Assembly: GCA_017962085.1 (NCBI GenBank)
Contig: JAGCWA010000013.1
Span: 1 to 64,000, forward strand
Length of the DNA: 64,000 nucleotides
Reading direction: 5' to 3'
Source of the DNA: Paludibacteraceae bacterium
GTDB lineage: Bacteria > Bacteroidota > Bacteroidia > Bacteroidales > Paludibacteraceae
Position 1 is the first letter of the stretch. Each line of letters begins with the position of its first letter. Below, one piece after another: positions 51,031-59,222 of this stretch. Under the pieces are notes generated by a model that saw only the letters and a list, made by a program, of their open reading frames with translations, did not search any database and was not told the DNA's origin. A program made the position numbers and the translations under genes.

Positions 51031-51913
51031 GGGAATGTTCGCGGACGGTCCGCTGTGGAAGAAAATCATTTTATTCATCTTTCTCCTCGTATTTTGCACG
51101 GTCACCATGGTTTCACTATCCAAGCTCATCTGCTTTGTGGTTGGTTGGAATCCAGACAGTTTGGAAGTGGAAGTGCTAAAGACTAAACAACTAATGAGTT
51201 CGTCAGGAATGTTCATCCTGGCTCCTGTTCTCTTCGTATACCTGACAAAGAATGAAGCCGTAAATTATTTTAAGCTGAAATTGGTCGACCCAAGGATCAT
51301 TTTCCTAAGCATACTGGCAGTCTGCACGGTCTATCCATTCATCTCGGTCACCGCCGCTTGGAACGAAGGGATGCATCTGCCGGAGGCCTTGCAAGGTGTG
51401 GAGGATTGGATGAAGCATTACGAAGAACTGCTGAAGAGCGCCACATTGCGCATGTTAGATTCAAGCAGCATTCCCCAACTCATTTTCAACTTGATCATCA
51501 TCGCTTTGATACCCGCCATTGGGGAGGAACTGACATTCCGTGGTGTGATCCAACAGAGCTTCGCCAAATATCTCAAGAACGAACATGTGGCCGTATGGCT
51601 CGCCGCCATAATCTTCAGTGCCATCCACCTGCAGTTCTTCGGATTTTTCCCTAGGATGCTCCTCGGTGTGGTGCTTGGTTATATATTCCTCTACGGGAAG
51701 AGCCTGATCGCCTCGATTTTCTGCCACTTCATGAACAATGCGTTTATCATCATCTATGCCTACGTGAGCGATCCTGAGACAGCATTGGCCTCCGAATCAT
51801 CCCACAACATGACGCATGGGACCATCGCCGCAAGCATTCTACTGCTTTGCGTAACGATCTTCATCCTGATGAGGATCAAGTATATCAGTGATAAAAAAAA
51901 GGAAGCGGTTTAA
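51005..51913 (+). CDS. CPBP-family intramembrane glutamic protease-like protein
   Basis: A 302-residue multi-helix membrane protein. The three CPBP/Abi motifs are present: Glu-Glu-Leu-Thr-Phe-Arg at about 174-179, a His in Ile-His-Leu-Gln-Phe-Phe-Gly near 205, and Cys-His-Phe-Met-Asn-Asn near 240. Relatives are Rce1 CAAX proteases and bacterial peptide-maturation or immunity proteins. There is no bacteriocin gene nearby, so a housekeeping role is likelier. Confidence 0.88.
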   Translation: MNLNWITFKGMFADGPLWKKIILFIFLLVFCTVTMVSLSKLICFVVGWNPDSLEVEVLKTKQLMSSSGMFILAPVLFVYLTKNEAVNYFKLKLVDPRIIFLSILAVCTVYPFISVTAAWNEGMHLPEALQGVEDWMKHYEELLKSATLRMLDSSSIPQLIFNLIIIALIPAIGEELTFRGVIQQSFAKYLKNEHVAVWLAAIIFSAIHLQFFGFFPRMLLGVVLGYIFLYGKSLIASIFCHFMNNAFIIIYAYVSDPETALASESSHNMTHGTIAASILLLCVTIFILMRIKYISDKKKEAV

Positions 51914-51921
51914 CGCAGTGA

Positions 51922-52530
51922 TCACTTGCCCAAAAGGTTCATAAACTCCTCGCGGGTCTTGGCGGTGTTGAACGCGCCTGTGAAGTCGGACGTGGTGGTG
52001 ATGGAATGCATCTTCTCCACACCACGCATCTGCATGCACATGTGCTGCGCCTCGATGACGACCATAACACCCATTGGATTCAACGTCTCCTGGATACAAT
52101 CCTTGATTTGAGTGGTGAGACGCTCTTGGATCTGCAAACGGCGGGAGAGAATCTCCACGACACGGGCGATCTTGCTCAGTCCGGTTATCTTCCTGTCAGG
52201 TATATATGCCACATGCGCCTTGCCGAAGAAAGGCAACAGGTGATGTTCGCACAAGGAATAGAAGTCGATATCCTTCACGATGACCATCTGTTGGTAATCC
52301 TCCTCGAACACAGCGGATTCCAAAACCTCACGAGGGTCTATCTTATAACCATAGGTCATGAACTGCATAGCTTTAGCGACACGTTCAGGGGTCTTCTTCA
52401 AACCTTCGCGGTTCACATCCTCTCCGAGCAGAGTGATTGCTTCCGCATACAGGGGAGCCAATTTCTCCGTAAGGCTCTTACTTGGGTACTTGGCGATATC
52501 CCAAGGCTTCATTTGCAAATCGTCGTTCAT
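51922..52530 (-). CDS. folE: GTP cyclohydrolase I
   Basis: A 202-residue FolE, which converts GTP to dihydroneopterin triphosphate for folate synthesis. The zinc motif Cys94-Glu-His96-His97 is present, with the second Cys in Gln-His-Met-Cys-Met near residue 165, and Thr-Pro-Glu-Arg-Val-Ala-Lys-Ala near 47. The start at 52530 (Met-Asn-Asp-Asp-Leu) is preferred; the longer frame adds an unrelated Lys-rich tail that overlaps the upstream gene. Confidence 0.95.
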   Translation of the reverse strand: MNDDLQMKPWDIAKYPSKSLTEKLAPLYAEAITLLGEDVNREGLKKTPERVAKAMQFMTYGYKIDPREVLESAVFEEDYQQMVIVKDIDFYSLCEHHLLPFFGKAHVAYIPDRKITGLSKIARVVEILSRRLQIQERLTTQIKDCIQETLNPMGVMVVIEAQHMCMQMRGVEKMHSITTTSDFTGAFNTAKTREEFMNLLGK

Positions 52531-52537
52531 TTTCTTT

Positions 52538-53041
52538 TTACTTTTCGAGACGGACATCACGGGCCTCATCATCGACCACGAATACCTCTCCTGTCATTTC
52601 CGGGAATTCGGACAATATATTTTGGGCAAACACCATCGCCTCCGTCTGCACGCGGAAATCGCCTAAACGTAGCTTCCAAAATGGGGAAGAAAAGGTGAGG
52701 TAGGATGTGACATTTGGATATTTCGCCTTTATCTTCTTTTCGCGCTCTAATGCCTCCACCTTAGACTTCTTGGGAAGGTTACCCATATAGACCTGGACAC
52801 GATAACCAGAAAAAGTCACATAGGTTTTTTCATCATTGACGGAGAGCTTCTTCCGCATCAAAGACTTCATCTTAGGGTCTTGCTTTATCACCACCTTCCC
52901 ACTCCCCGCAGGGGTCTTGGACAATGTCTCGAACACATCCGTATAAGGCTTCTTATTCGAGGATTTGGTCGTCTGGGCGCAAAGAGATAAGCTCAAACCA
53001 CAAGCGGCTGTCAAAAGAAGAATTTTATGCCACATATACAT
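52538..53041 (-). CDS. Secreted SPOR-domain protein
   Basis: A 167-residue exported protein (signal ending SLCAQ). Residues about 85-160 are SPOR-like: Gly-Tyr-Arg-Val-Gln-Val-Tyr-Met-Gly, then Trp-Lys-Leu-Arg-Leu-Gly-Asp-Phe-Arg. SPOR domains bind septal peptidoglycan. The stop lies 7 bases before the folE start, so they are cotranscribed. Confidence 0.8.
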   Translation of the reverse strand: MYMWHKILLLTAACGLSLSLCAQTTKSSNKKPYTDVFETLSKTPAGSGKVVIKQDPKMKSLMRKKLSVNDEKTYVTFSGYRVQVYMGNLPKKSKVEALEREKKIKAKYPNVTSYLTFSSPFWKLRLGDFRVQTEAMVFAQNILSEFPEMTGEVFVVDDEARDVRLEK

Positions 53042-53104
53042 TCAATTTAAATCCAGCACAAAAATACATAATCTTATTCAAAAACGCAAAAACAATAAAA
53101 GCAT

Positions 53105-53427
53105 ACTCCCTCTTCCACCCCCTCCATTCCGTCTCTTCCCCGGGGATTCCATCCCCGCCCCTCCCTTTCTCATTTCCTCATTTCCCTACGTTCCGTCCTT
53201 TCCGCGGGGATTCCATCCCCCCGTCCCTTCCCCCGCCCTCCTTATCTCTCCACTCCTTCTCGTCTCTTCCTCATTCCCTCCCCCCGTTCCGTCCTTTCAT
53301 CGGGGATTCCATCCCCGCCTCCTTATCTCTCCCCCCCCTCCCTCCCCAAAAAGTTCCATCTCCTCCCCCCCCGCCTGAAAAAAAATCACTATCTTTGTTC
53401 CGTTAATTCAGCGGGAATTCCATTCCC
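53105..53427. repeat. REP-like hairpin repeats, family B, upstream block in polypyrimidine tract
   Basis: Three copies of a unit made of GTTCCGTC or ATTCCGTC, a short pyrimidine run, then the palindrome GGGGATTCCATCCCC (53142-53156, 53206-53220, 53302-53316), and a variant GGGAATTCCATTCCC at 53413-53427. Apart from the palindromes the plus strand is almost all C and T from 53105 to 53375. The variant copy lies between the -7 box and the ATG of the transposase-like gene. No gene is present. Confidence 0.88.
53390..53397 (+). promoter_or_regulatory. -7 box of the RAYT-like fusion gene
   Basis: TATCTTTG matches TAnnTTTG. Transcription would start near 53405, placing the variant hairpin 53413-53427 in the mRNA leader, 18 bases before the ATG. 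Confidence 0.55.
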
Positions 53428-53445
53428 GCCCAAACCACAATAACA

Positions 53446-54453
53446 ATGGAAAAAGAAACCTTCTCCTGGCTACAACCAGGTGCCTGGCGCAAGCCATGCA
53501 TAGTACACATAACAATGGCCGCCAAAGACAGACAACCCCTCTTTGGCACCCTCTCCCACAACGGATCCAATGCCTACGTAGAGAAGACTCCTCTCGGCTG
53601 GATACTAGTCAACCAACAAAAGAAAATGCTTACACTATGTCCCGAAATCAAAATCCTAGCGGACAAGGTCATGCCCGACCATCACCACATGGTGCTTCAA
53701 GTGATGCGGAGCATGCGACGCAGCGTCAAAGAAGTGGTGCGCGGATACATGCAGGGTTGCAAAGCGGAAGCCCGAAAACTCGGATTCCAAGGAAACATTT
53801 ACGACGATGTCCCTTTTTACCGTGTTCTCACACACAAAGGGCAATTACGTTCAATGATTAATTACGTGTACGCCAACGCAGAACGTGCCTGGCAACGAAA
53901 ACAAAACCCATTCCTCTTCCAAATGCACCGTCAAACCAATGTCTGCGGATTAACCTTCACATCGCTAGGCAACCATTTCCTACTCGACTGGGTGGACCGC
54001 CAAAGAATCGAGGTGTCACGAAATGCAAACGCAGAATACATAGAACAGCTATTACAACATGCGCTGACAGCCGCACAAAACGGTGCGATCACATACACTG
54101 CCGCCATTAGCAAAGGCGAACAAACCATCGCCCGCAACCTGCGGGAACAGGGTTTCCCTCTAGTTATACTTCTCAACGATGGATTCCCAGAGGCAGGATC
54201 GCCTCACGAAAAATACTACAAACCAGGCGGTGTATATTTCGAGGCGTGCGCCAAAGGTCATCTTTTACTCCTAGAACCAACCGAGCAAACCTTCACCATA
54301 CCCTCAGTTGCTACAAGCACATTAGCAACACTTCAACGCAAAGCAAAAGAGAAACACCTAACATATTCCCCCATTTCCACATCATCCCAACGCTACCGCT
54401 TCGTAGCCCTCAACGAAATCGCCCGAATACTATGCAACCAACCAACAGATTAA
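53446..54453 (+). CDS. RAYT-like HUH transposase fused to a Rossmann-like domain
   Basis: A 335-residue two-domain protein. Residues about 15-165 form a Y1/HUH domain of REP-associated type: Val-His-Ile-Thr-Met-Ala-Ala-Lys-Asp-Arg, Cys-Pro-Glu-Ile, the HUH motif Asp-His79-His-His81 after Met-Pro, a basic helix (Met-Arg-Arg-Ser-Val-Lys-Glu-Val-Val), and the likely nucleophile Tyr140 in Ile-Asn-Tyr-Val-Tyr-Ala-Asn. Residues about 195-290 are different: Ile-Ser-Lys-Gly-Glu-Gln-Thr-Ile-Ala, Phe-Pro-Leu-Val-Ile-Leu, Lys-Pro-Gly-Gly and Gly-His-Leu-Leu-Leu-Leu-Glu-Pro, which recall the DprA/LOG nucleotide-binding superfamily. Family-B hairpins stand on both sides. Homologues probably occur in other Bacteroidales, but I know of no function for the second domain. 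It may be a domesticated enzyme that maintains the REP repeats. Confidence 0.8.
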   Translation: MEKETFSWLQPGAWRKPCIVHITMAAKDRQPLFGTLSHNGSNAYVEKTPLGWILVNQQKKMLTLCPEIKILADKVMPDHHHMVLQVMRSMRRSVKEVVRGYMQGCKAEARKLGFQGNIYDDVPFYRVLTHKGQLRSMINYVYANAERAWQRKQNPFLFQMHRQTNVCGLTFTSLGNHFLLDWVDRQRIEVSRNANAEYIEQLLQHALTAAQNGAITYTAAISKGEQTIARNLREQGFPLVILLNDGFPEAGSPHEKYYKPGGVYFEACAKGHLLLLEPTEQTFTIPSVATSTLATLQRKAKEKHLTYSPISTSSQRYRFVALNEIARILCNQPTD

Positions 54454-54640
54454 AACACCCCATTCTCCGCACCTTCCCCTCTCTTCCTCATTCTCCAACC
54501 CGTTCCGTCCCTTCCTTATCCCCCACATGTTCCGTCCCTTCCCCGGGGATTCCATCCCCGCCTCTCATCCTCGTTCCTATCTCCGTCCCTCATCTCCTCA
54601 CCTTCCCCGACTCCGTCCTTTCAAACCGCGCCACAAACTC
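54454..54640. repeat. REP-like hairpin repeats, family B, downstream block
   Basis: One full unit with GGGGATTCCATCCCC at 54545-54559, preceded by GTTCCGTCCC, and solitary heads GTTCCGTCCC at about 54502 and CTCCGTCC at about 54582 and 54611 without hairpins. The plus strand is again mostly pyrimidine. The last part overlaps the end of the menE-like gene. Confidence 0.75.
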
Positions 54641-55618
54641 CACCCTCTTAGGCATCTCATACGTAGAAAGGCATTCCGACATCCGTCTCAGCAACCCGTC
54701 TGTAGCAAAGGGCTCCGACTCAATCCGCAACACCACACGCTGCCCGAACTTCTCATCCGCCTCGGAGGTGAAGTAGAACGGCACCTCCAGCAAATCTTCG
54801 ACCTTCTTCTCCATCTTTTCAGGGAAGACCTTCACTCCGCCGGTGTTGATCACGTTGTCCCACCGTCCTAACCAAGAAAAGGAGCGGTCGGAATGGAGGC
54901 GCACCACATCATTGGTGACAAATGGAGAGCCTGCGAGGTAATCGGCATGAATGACGAGGCATTCCCGCTCATCGACGGAAAAGCGTACATCCGGCAAGGC
55001 TTGGTACAAGGGTTCCTTGCCCGCCTTCAAAGGGGAAAGGGCCACGTGGGATACCGTCTCTGTCATACCATAGGAGACGTAAGACTTCACCGACAACGTA
55101 TCTAACCACTCGACCTCGGATTGTTGGATCGGACCGCCTCCGACAAGGAGATGACGGACCCCCGCCATGCGTTCCTCCCCCTCCCCGCTCACGCGCAGGG
55201 CATGCACCTGCATCGGAACCATGGAGACGAGGTCGAATCGTCCTGCCACACGAGGCATCGAGGTAGCTGGCTCCACATAGAGGTTCAATCCACCCACCAA
55301 GGCTCGTACCACCATCATCTTCCCTGCGATATAATTGGCAGACAGGCATAGCAGAATGGAATCCCCTCGCTTCAGTCCAAAGAAGGCATTGGTACGACGG
55401 GCGGACTCGAACATGGATCGCTTGGAGAGCTCTATCCGCTTCGGTTCGCCCGTGGAGCCGGAGGTGTGTCCCACAACGAAATCACGGTCGTCCCACCAAG
55501 CCGACAGGAAATCAGCCAGCGCCTCATCGCAGCCGGGGATGGCGAGCACCTTGCCCCTATCCCGCATGTCGTCCTCCGTCAAGAGAGTATCGTTTATGTT
55601 CAACGTCATCATATTCAA
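54590..55618 (-). CDS. menE: O-succinylbenzoate-CoA ligase-like AMP-binding enzyme
   Basis: A 342-residue adenylate-forming enzyme, shorter than typical MenE (about 450) but of the length usual in Bacteroidales. Motifs: His-Thr-Ser-Gly-Ser-Thr-Gly-Glu-Pro-Lys near residue 50, Ser-Tyr-Gly-Met-Thr-Glu-Thr near 187, Asn-Thr-Gly-Gly-Val-Lys-Val near 262, and the catalytic Lys in Glu-Ser-Gly-Lys-Val-Arg at the very end. It would activate o-succinylbenzoate in menaquinone synthesis; the other men genes are outside the window. The stop codon falls in the family-B pyrimidine tract. Confidence 0.82.
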   Translation of the reverse strand: MNMMTLNINDTLLTEDDMRDRGKVLAIPGCDEALADFLSAWWDDRDFVVGHTSGSTGEPKRIELSKRSMFESARRTNAFFGLKRGDSILLCLSANYIAGKMMVVRALVGGLNLYVEPATSMPRVAGRFDLVSMVPMQVHALRVSGEGEERMAGVRHLLVGGGPIQQSEVEWLDTLSVKSYVSYGMTETVSHVALSPLKAGKEPLYQALPDVRFSVDERECLVIHADYLAGSPFVTNDVVRLHSDRSFSWLGRWDNVINTGGVKVFPEKMEKKVEDLLEVPFYFTSEADEKFGQRVVLRIESEPFATDGLLRRMSECLSTYEMPKRVEFVARFERTESGKVRR

Positions 55619-55630
55619 GAGATCAAAGAA

Positions 55631-55661
55631 AGAAAAAGCCCGGACAACAAGCCCGGGCTTT
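55631..55661 (-). terminator. gapA terminator
   Basis: AAAGCCCGG (55635-55643) pairs with CCGGGCTTT (55653-55661), followed by T-rich sequence on the minus strand. It lies between the gapA stop and the menE-like start. Confidence 0.85.
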
Positions 55662-55681
55662 GAAGGTATAATTACTAAGAA

Positions 55682-56710
55682 TTAGCAGTTCTCTGCGAAA
55701 TACTTAATAGTTCTAACCATTTGAGAAGTGTAAGAGTTCTCGTTGTCATACCAAGAAACGACTTGTACTTGATAAGTGTTGTCGTCGATCTTAGAAACCA
55801 TTGTTTGAGTAGCGTCGAACAATGAACCGAACTTCATACCGATGATATCAGAAGAAACGATCTCATCCTCAGTATAACCGTAAGACTCAGTTTGAGCTGC
55901 CTTCATAGCTGCGTTGATACCCTCCTTAGTGATATCCTTACCCTTAACAACAGCGATCAAGATAGTAGTAGATCCAGTTGGAGTAGGGATACGTTGTGCA
56001 GAACCGATCAACTTACCGTTCAACTCAGGGATAACCAAACCGATAGCCTTAGCAGCACCAGTTGAGTTAGGAACGATGTTCTGAGCACCTGCACGAGAAC
56101 GACGGAGATCGCCCTTACGTTGAGGACCGTCCAAGATCATTTGGTCGCCAGTGTAAGCGTGGATCGTAGACATGATACCTGATTGGATTGGAGCGAACTT
56201 GTTCAATGCTGCTGCCATAGGAGCCAAGCAGTTAGTAGTACAAGAAGCTGCAGAGATGATGTTATCGTTCTTAGTCAAAGTCTTGTGGTTAACGTTGTAA
56301 ACGATAGTAGGAAGGTCGTTTCCTGCAGGAGCAGAGATAACAACTTTCTTAGCACCAGCGTTGATGTGAGCTTGTGCCTTATCTTTTGAAGTATAGAAAC
56401 CAGTGCACTCCAATACTACGTCTACATTGTATTTCTTCCAAGGGCAGTTGTTTGCGTCAGCCTCCTTAGAGATCTTGATTTCTTTTCCGTCAACGATGAT
56501 AGAATCCTCTGTAGAATCTACAGTGTGCTTTCCCTCACCGAACTTGCCAGCGAAACCACCTTGTGCAGTGTCATACTTCAAAAGGTGAGCCAACATCTTA
56601 GGGCTAGTCAAGTCGTTGATTGCAACTACCTCATAACCATCTGCCTCAAACATCTGACGGAATGCAAGACGTCCAATACGTCCGAAACCATTAATAGCAA
56701 CTTTTACCAT
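55682..56710 (-). CDS. gapA: Glyceraldehyde-3-phosphate dehydrogenase, type I
   Basis: A 342-residue GAPDH of glycolysis. The NAD motif Asn-Gly-Phe-Gly-Arg-Ile-Gly-Arg is at residues 7-14, the catalytic Cys in Ala-Ala-Ser-Cys-Thr-Thr-Asn-Cys near 155, and the end Ser-Trp-Tyr-Asp-Asn-Glu-Asn-Ser-Tyr is intact. Codon use is strongly biased (for example, GTA/GTT and AAC over alternatives) and less GC-rich than its neighbours, as expected for a very highly expressed gene. Confidence 0.97.
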   Translation of the reverse strand: MVKVAINGFGRIGRLAFRQMFEADGYEVVAINDLTSPKMLAHLLKYDTAQGGFAGKFGEGKHTVDSTEDSIIVDGKEIKISKEADANNCPWKKYNVDVVLECTGFYTSKDKAQAHINAGAKKVVISAPAGNDLPTIVYNVNHKTLTKNDNIISAASCTTNCLAPMAAALNKFAPIQSGIMSTIHAYTGDQMILDGPQRKGDLRRSRAGAQNIVPNSTGAAKAIGLVIPELNGKLIGSAQRIPTPTGSTTILIAVVKGKDITKEGINAAMKAAQTESYGYTEDEIVSSDIIGMKFGSLFDATQTMVSKIDDNTYQVQVVSWYDNENSYTSQMVRTIKYFAENC

Positions 56711-56824
56711 TTTTAATTTATATTAATGTTAAACAAAAATTAGTCTCTAACTAAAACTACTCTCTTTTTTACTTACTTCAATACAACAAACAACCAGTCT
56801 ACACAAAAACAACGTGACGCACGA

Positions 56825-56926
56825 CTAGAAACAGCCGCACGACGACGATTTGCATGCCACAGCGATCACCGCCACAACGATGAGCGCAACGACTAATTTG
56901 ATATATTTTACGAGAGAATCACGCAT
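56825..56926 (-). CDS. Tiny lipoprotein, 33 residues
   Basis: The frame runs Met-Arg-Asp-Ser-Leu-Val-Lys-Tyr-Ile-Lys, a valine-rich hydrophobic stretch, then Ala-Val-Ala-Cys, leaving a mature peptide of nine residues (Cys-Lys-Ser-Ser-Ser-Cys-Gly-Cys-Phe). The ATG overlaps the end of the next small gene (8-base overlap), so they are coupled. The lipobox and basic N-region support a real gene despite its size. Function unknown. Confidence 0.55.
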   Translation of the reverse strand: MRDSLVKYIKLVVALIVVAVIAVACKSSSCGCF

Positions 56927-57047
56927 TCTGTTGAAGCTCAATCACCTCAGTATGCATATTCCCGTAACCTGGACAAAGTTGTTGCTTGCAAGCACTCATT
57001 GCCAATAGCAATAATGCAGCTGCGATAACCATCTTAATTGTTCTCAT
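56919..57047 (-). CDS. Small lipoprotein, 42 residues
   Basis: A basic start (Met-Arg-Thr-Ile-Lys), a hydrophobic run and lipobox Met-Ser-Ala-Cys at residue 20, then a 23-residue mature peptide with Cys-Pro-Gly-Tyr and a Glu/Gln-rich end. Short Bacteroidales lipoproteins with a Cys-Pro-x-Tyr motif are common but unstudied. It lies 47 bases after the DUF4105 gene stop on the same strand. Confidence 0.6.
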   Translation of the reverse strand: MRTIKMVIAAALLLLAMSACKQQLCPGYGNMHTEVIELQQNA

Positions 57048-57094
57048 AACGTATCAAATTATTAATTACCATTCAATAGTGCAAATTTACTTTT

Positions 57095-58303
57095 TTATTT
57101 TATTCGTTGTTTATCCGAAAGCGTTTTTTTGTCGAATTTTGCAAAAAAAGATTTTTTATACACCATAGCATACGACAAACCGCTAATTATCAACGACATC
57201 GCAAATAAAATGAATTCCATGCACGTCGATTGGGGCAACATTGCAATGAGCAACACATAGCCCACACAAAACAACAAATCCAACCCGACCACCACCTGGG
57301 CTAAACGGTTCCGCACCCCTACGGCGACTATGCCCGCAACAACCAAATGCAACGGATTCACCCACATCAAATTGAAGTTCGGGAAGGTGCATTCATGCGT
57401 GGAGAAGAATGTCAGAAAAAAGATCAGCACACCCGCCAGTCCCATCGCCAAGAAAAGGACAGTCCCATAGACACGCACATAGGCCTTGCAAATCGCACGC
57501 CATGCGAAGAAAAGGGAAACCAGCGAGAGGAGAAGCAACAGCAAACCAACCGCCATAGGGGTAGTGAAGAACGACTCTTCCTTAAACGCCTTCGGCTGTG
57601 GCCTCCACACCTGCGCCTTCTTCCGCACCAACGGACGACGGTCGCCCGACTGGTCCACGATGGTGGCACTGTCCAACTGCGTCATCAGCTCCACCGGCAA
57701 GAACGACACCATAGAGTCCGGTATCACCGCATCGGCACCGCTTCCCAAACTGAGGTCGATGCCCAAACGCAACCAAGGCGTGGAGGTGCAAAGCGCATGA
57801 ACCTTGTCTCGGTAGCTCTCCGTGTTTCCCTTCGGCACATAGGTTATTCCGCCCATGCAACGTTCCAATAGGCGCCGTGGACGTGTGGCGCAATTGTCCG
57901 AGAAAAACTTATACCGGTAATATTTGTTCTCTGGCTTCGTGTTCTCCACCAAGGCGATCCGCACCCTCTCCGCCTCTTCGTCCGTCAAATTCAACTCCTG
58001 CAGGTAGGCATAGCAGTTCTTCCAGATGATTTCGTCCGTGGTGTTCTGCGGACGGTCCGTCTCCAAACAATAATCGGTCTCGCCCGCAAGGAACTTGTAC
58101 ACGAAATCGTCGGAGAAATCAAACACACCGTAATTGTACACCAAACTGGTGGAGTCGGTCGACACCAACAACGCCGTATGCCCCCACACCGTATAGACCG
58201 CCCTTTCACTCGGATAGGTGGTGATCACATAGACAGACGTCTTAGCGTTCGACACGAACGAAAGAGAAATAAGAAACAAAAGCAATAGGAACCTATGCCT
58301 CAC
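57095..58303 (-). CDS. DUF4105/Lnb-type membrane protein
   Basis: A 402-residue envelope protein. A signal peptide (about 1-20) is followed by a DUF4105 periplasmic domain (now called the Lnb N-terminal domain) with Tyr-Thr-Val-Trp-Gly-His-Thr-Ala-Leu near residue 37, Asn-Tyr-Gly-Val-Phe-Asp-Phe and Phe-Phe-Ser-Asp-Asn-Cys-Ala-Thr-Arg-Pro near 137, a His and Cys likely to form a catalytic pair, then five or more C-terminal helices (about 240-385). The domain is tied to lipoprotein N-acylation in organisms lacking Lnt; in this window lipoproteins are plentiful. Confidence 0.82.
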   Translation of the reverse strand: MRHRFLLLLFLISLSFVSNAKTSVYVITTYPSERAVYTVWGHTALLVSTDSTSLVYNYGVFDFSDDFVYKFLAGETDYCLETDRPQNTTDEIIWKNCYAYLQELNLTDEEAERVRIALVENTKPENKYYRYKFFSDNCATRPRRLLERCMGGITYVPKGNTESYRDKVHALCTSTPWLRLGIDLSLGSGADAVIPDSMVSFLPVELMTQLDSATIVDQSGDRRPLVRKKAQVWRPQPKAFKEESFFTTPMAVGLLLLLLSLVSLFFAWRAICKAYVRVYGTVLFLAMGLAGVLIFFLTFFSTHECTFPNFNLMWVNPLHLVVAGIVAVGVRNRLAQVVVGLDLLFCVGYVLLIAMLPQSTCMEFILFAMSLIISGLSYAMVYKKSFFAKFDKKTLSDKQRIK

Positions 58304-58326
58304 AACAATAGAATTTAAATGCTGAA

Positions 58327-58653
58327 TTATTTGATTACAATGCGTTGAACGATATTCTCAACGCGCACCACATAAAAGCCTTTCTTCAGGTCCAGAGATA
58401 TCTTCTCGTCGTCGTTGGTCGTCTCGACTGAAAGCACGGGCACACCCAACATATTCATCACCTCCACCTTCGTGCCTTCCTTGACACCGGAGAGATATAA
58501 ATAGTTGCCGGAGAAAGATATCGAAATCGCATTCGCCTTCCCCGCCTGCTGTTGTTCCTCACGCACCTCGTTCCCACCCTTCACGGACTGGGAGAAGGCA
58601 ACCGTAGGAGCCATCAACATGAGCAAAAATAATATGTGAGCGAATCTCTTCAT
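58327..58653 (-). CDS. Minimal secreted protein with type IX type-A sorting-like domain
   Basis: A 108-residue protein: a signal peptide (ending AFSQ), about 20 linker residues, and then a domain that fits the type A sorting signal of T9SS (Val-Glu-Val-Met-Asn-Met-Leu-Gly-Val-Pro-Val-Leu, Lys-Gly-Phe-Tyr-Val-Val-Arg-Val, final Gln-Arg-Ile-Val-Ile-Lys). There is almost no cargo. The Met at 58653 is used because it begins the signal peptide. It precedes the DUF4105 gene by 23 bases. Confidence 0.72.
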   Translation of the reverse strand: MKRFAHILFLLMLMAPTVAFSQSVKGGNEVREEQQQAGKANAISISFSGNYLYLSGVKEGTKVEVMNMLGVPVLSVETTNDDEKISLDLKKGFYVVRVENIVQRIVIK

Positions 58654-58747
58654 AAACCTTTTTCTTTTTCGCAAAAATAATGTCTACAATCGTGAATTCA
58701 AAATTATTTCACAATTTTTAATCCGATTACACAATAAAATGATGTGT

Positions 58748-59200
58748 TTAGTGTTGTAGAACATCCTTTTCGTATGCGCGGATCACCTTACGCCACTCTT
58801 CGGAGATAGGCAAAGAGAGATTTGTCTTAGGGTCGAAGCCGCACATGATGGTTCGGCAGACGCTCTTCACCCGCTGGGTTTTCTCGTCATACAACTCCTG
58901 AACGAGCTTCACGCTCTTGTTGCCTATTTCGTAGATCTTTGTCTTCACCACGATATTATCGCCCATGAAAATAGGCGCCTGGAAGTCCACGTTCACATTC
59001 ACGATCACCAGCGCCATGTCGCCGTGACCGATCCCTTGCTTGTCCAACGCCTCGAAATAGGAGACTTTCCCCAAATCGAAGTAGGAAAGGATGACCGCAT
59101 TGTTCACATGTCCGTAGATATCCACGTCGTTAAAACGGATCTGAACACTCATTTGGTGGTTGAACTTCACCGCCTCGGCATCGAAAACAGAATTATCCAT
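58748..59200 (-). CDS. Hotdog-fold acyl-CoA thioesterase
   Basis: A 150-residue YbgC/4-hydroxybenzoyl-CoA thioesterase-type protein. The active-site pattern Val-Arg-Phe-Asn-Asp-Val-Asp-Ile-Tyr-Gly-His-Val-Asn-Asn is read as Ile-Arg-Phe-Asn-Asp-Val-Asp near residue 22, with Asn and His following. It would hydrolyse acyl-CoA in the cytoplasm; substrate unknown. A gap of 22 bases separates it from the DciA-like gene. Confidence 0.88.
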   Translation of the reverse strand: MDNSVFDAEAVKFNHQMSVQIRFNDVDIYGHVNNAVILSYFDLGKVSYFEALDKQGIGHGDMALVIVNVNVDFQAPIFMGDNIVVKTKIYEIGNKSVKLVQELYDEKTQRVKSVCRTIMCGFDPKTNLSLPISEEWRKVIRAYEKDVLQH

Positions 59201-59222
59201 CTATATGTCAGTTAACAGATTA

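Noticed and set aside
51005-51913. Bacteriocin immunity or processing role for the CPBP protein
   Set aside because: It overlaps recX in a housekeeping run with prmC, and no small peptide gene or exporter is near.
53105-53427. CRISPR array in the family-B repeats
   Set aside because: Only four units, irregular spacing (64 and 96 bases), pyrimidine-rich gaps and no cas genes.
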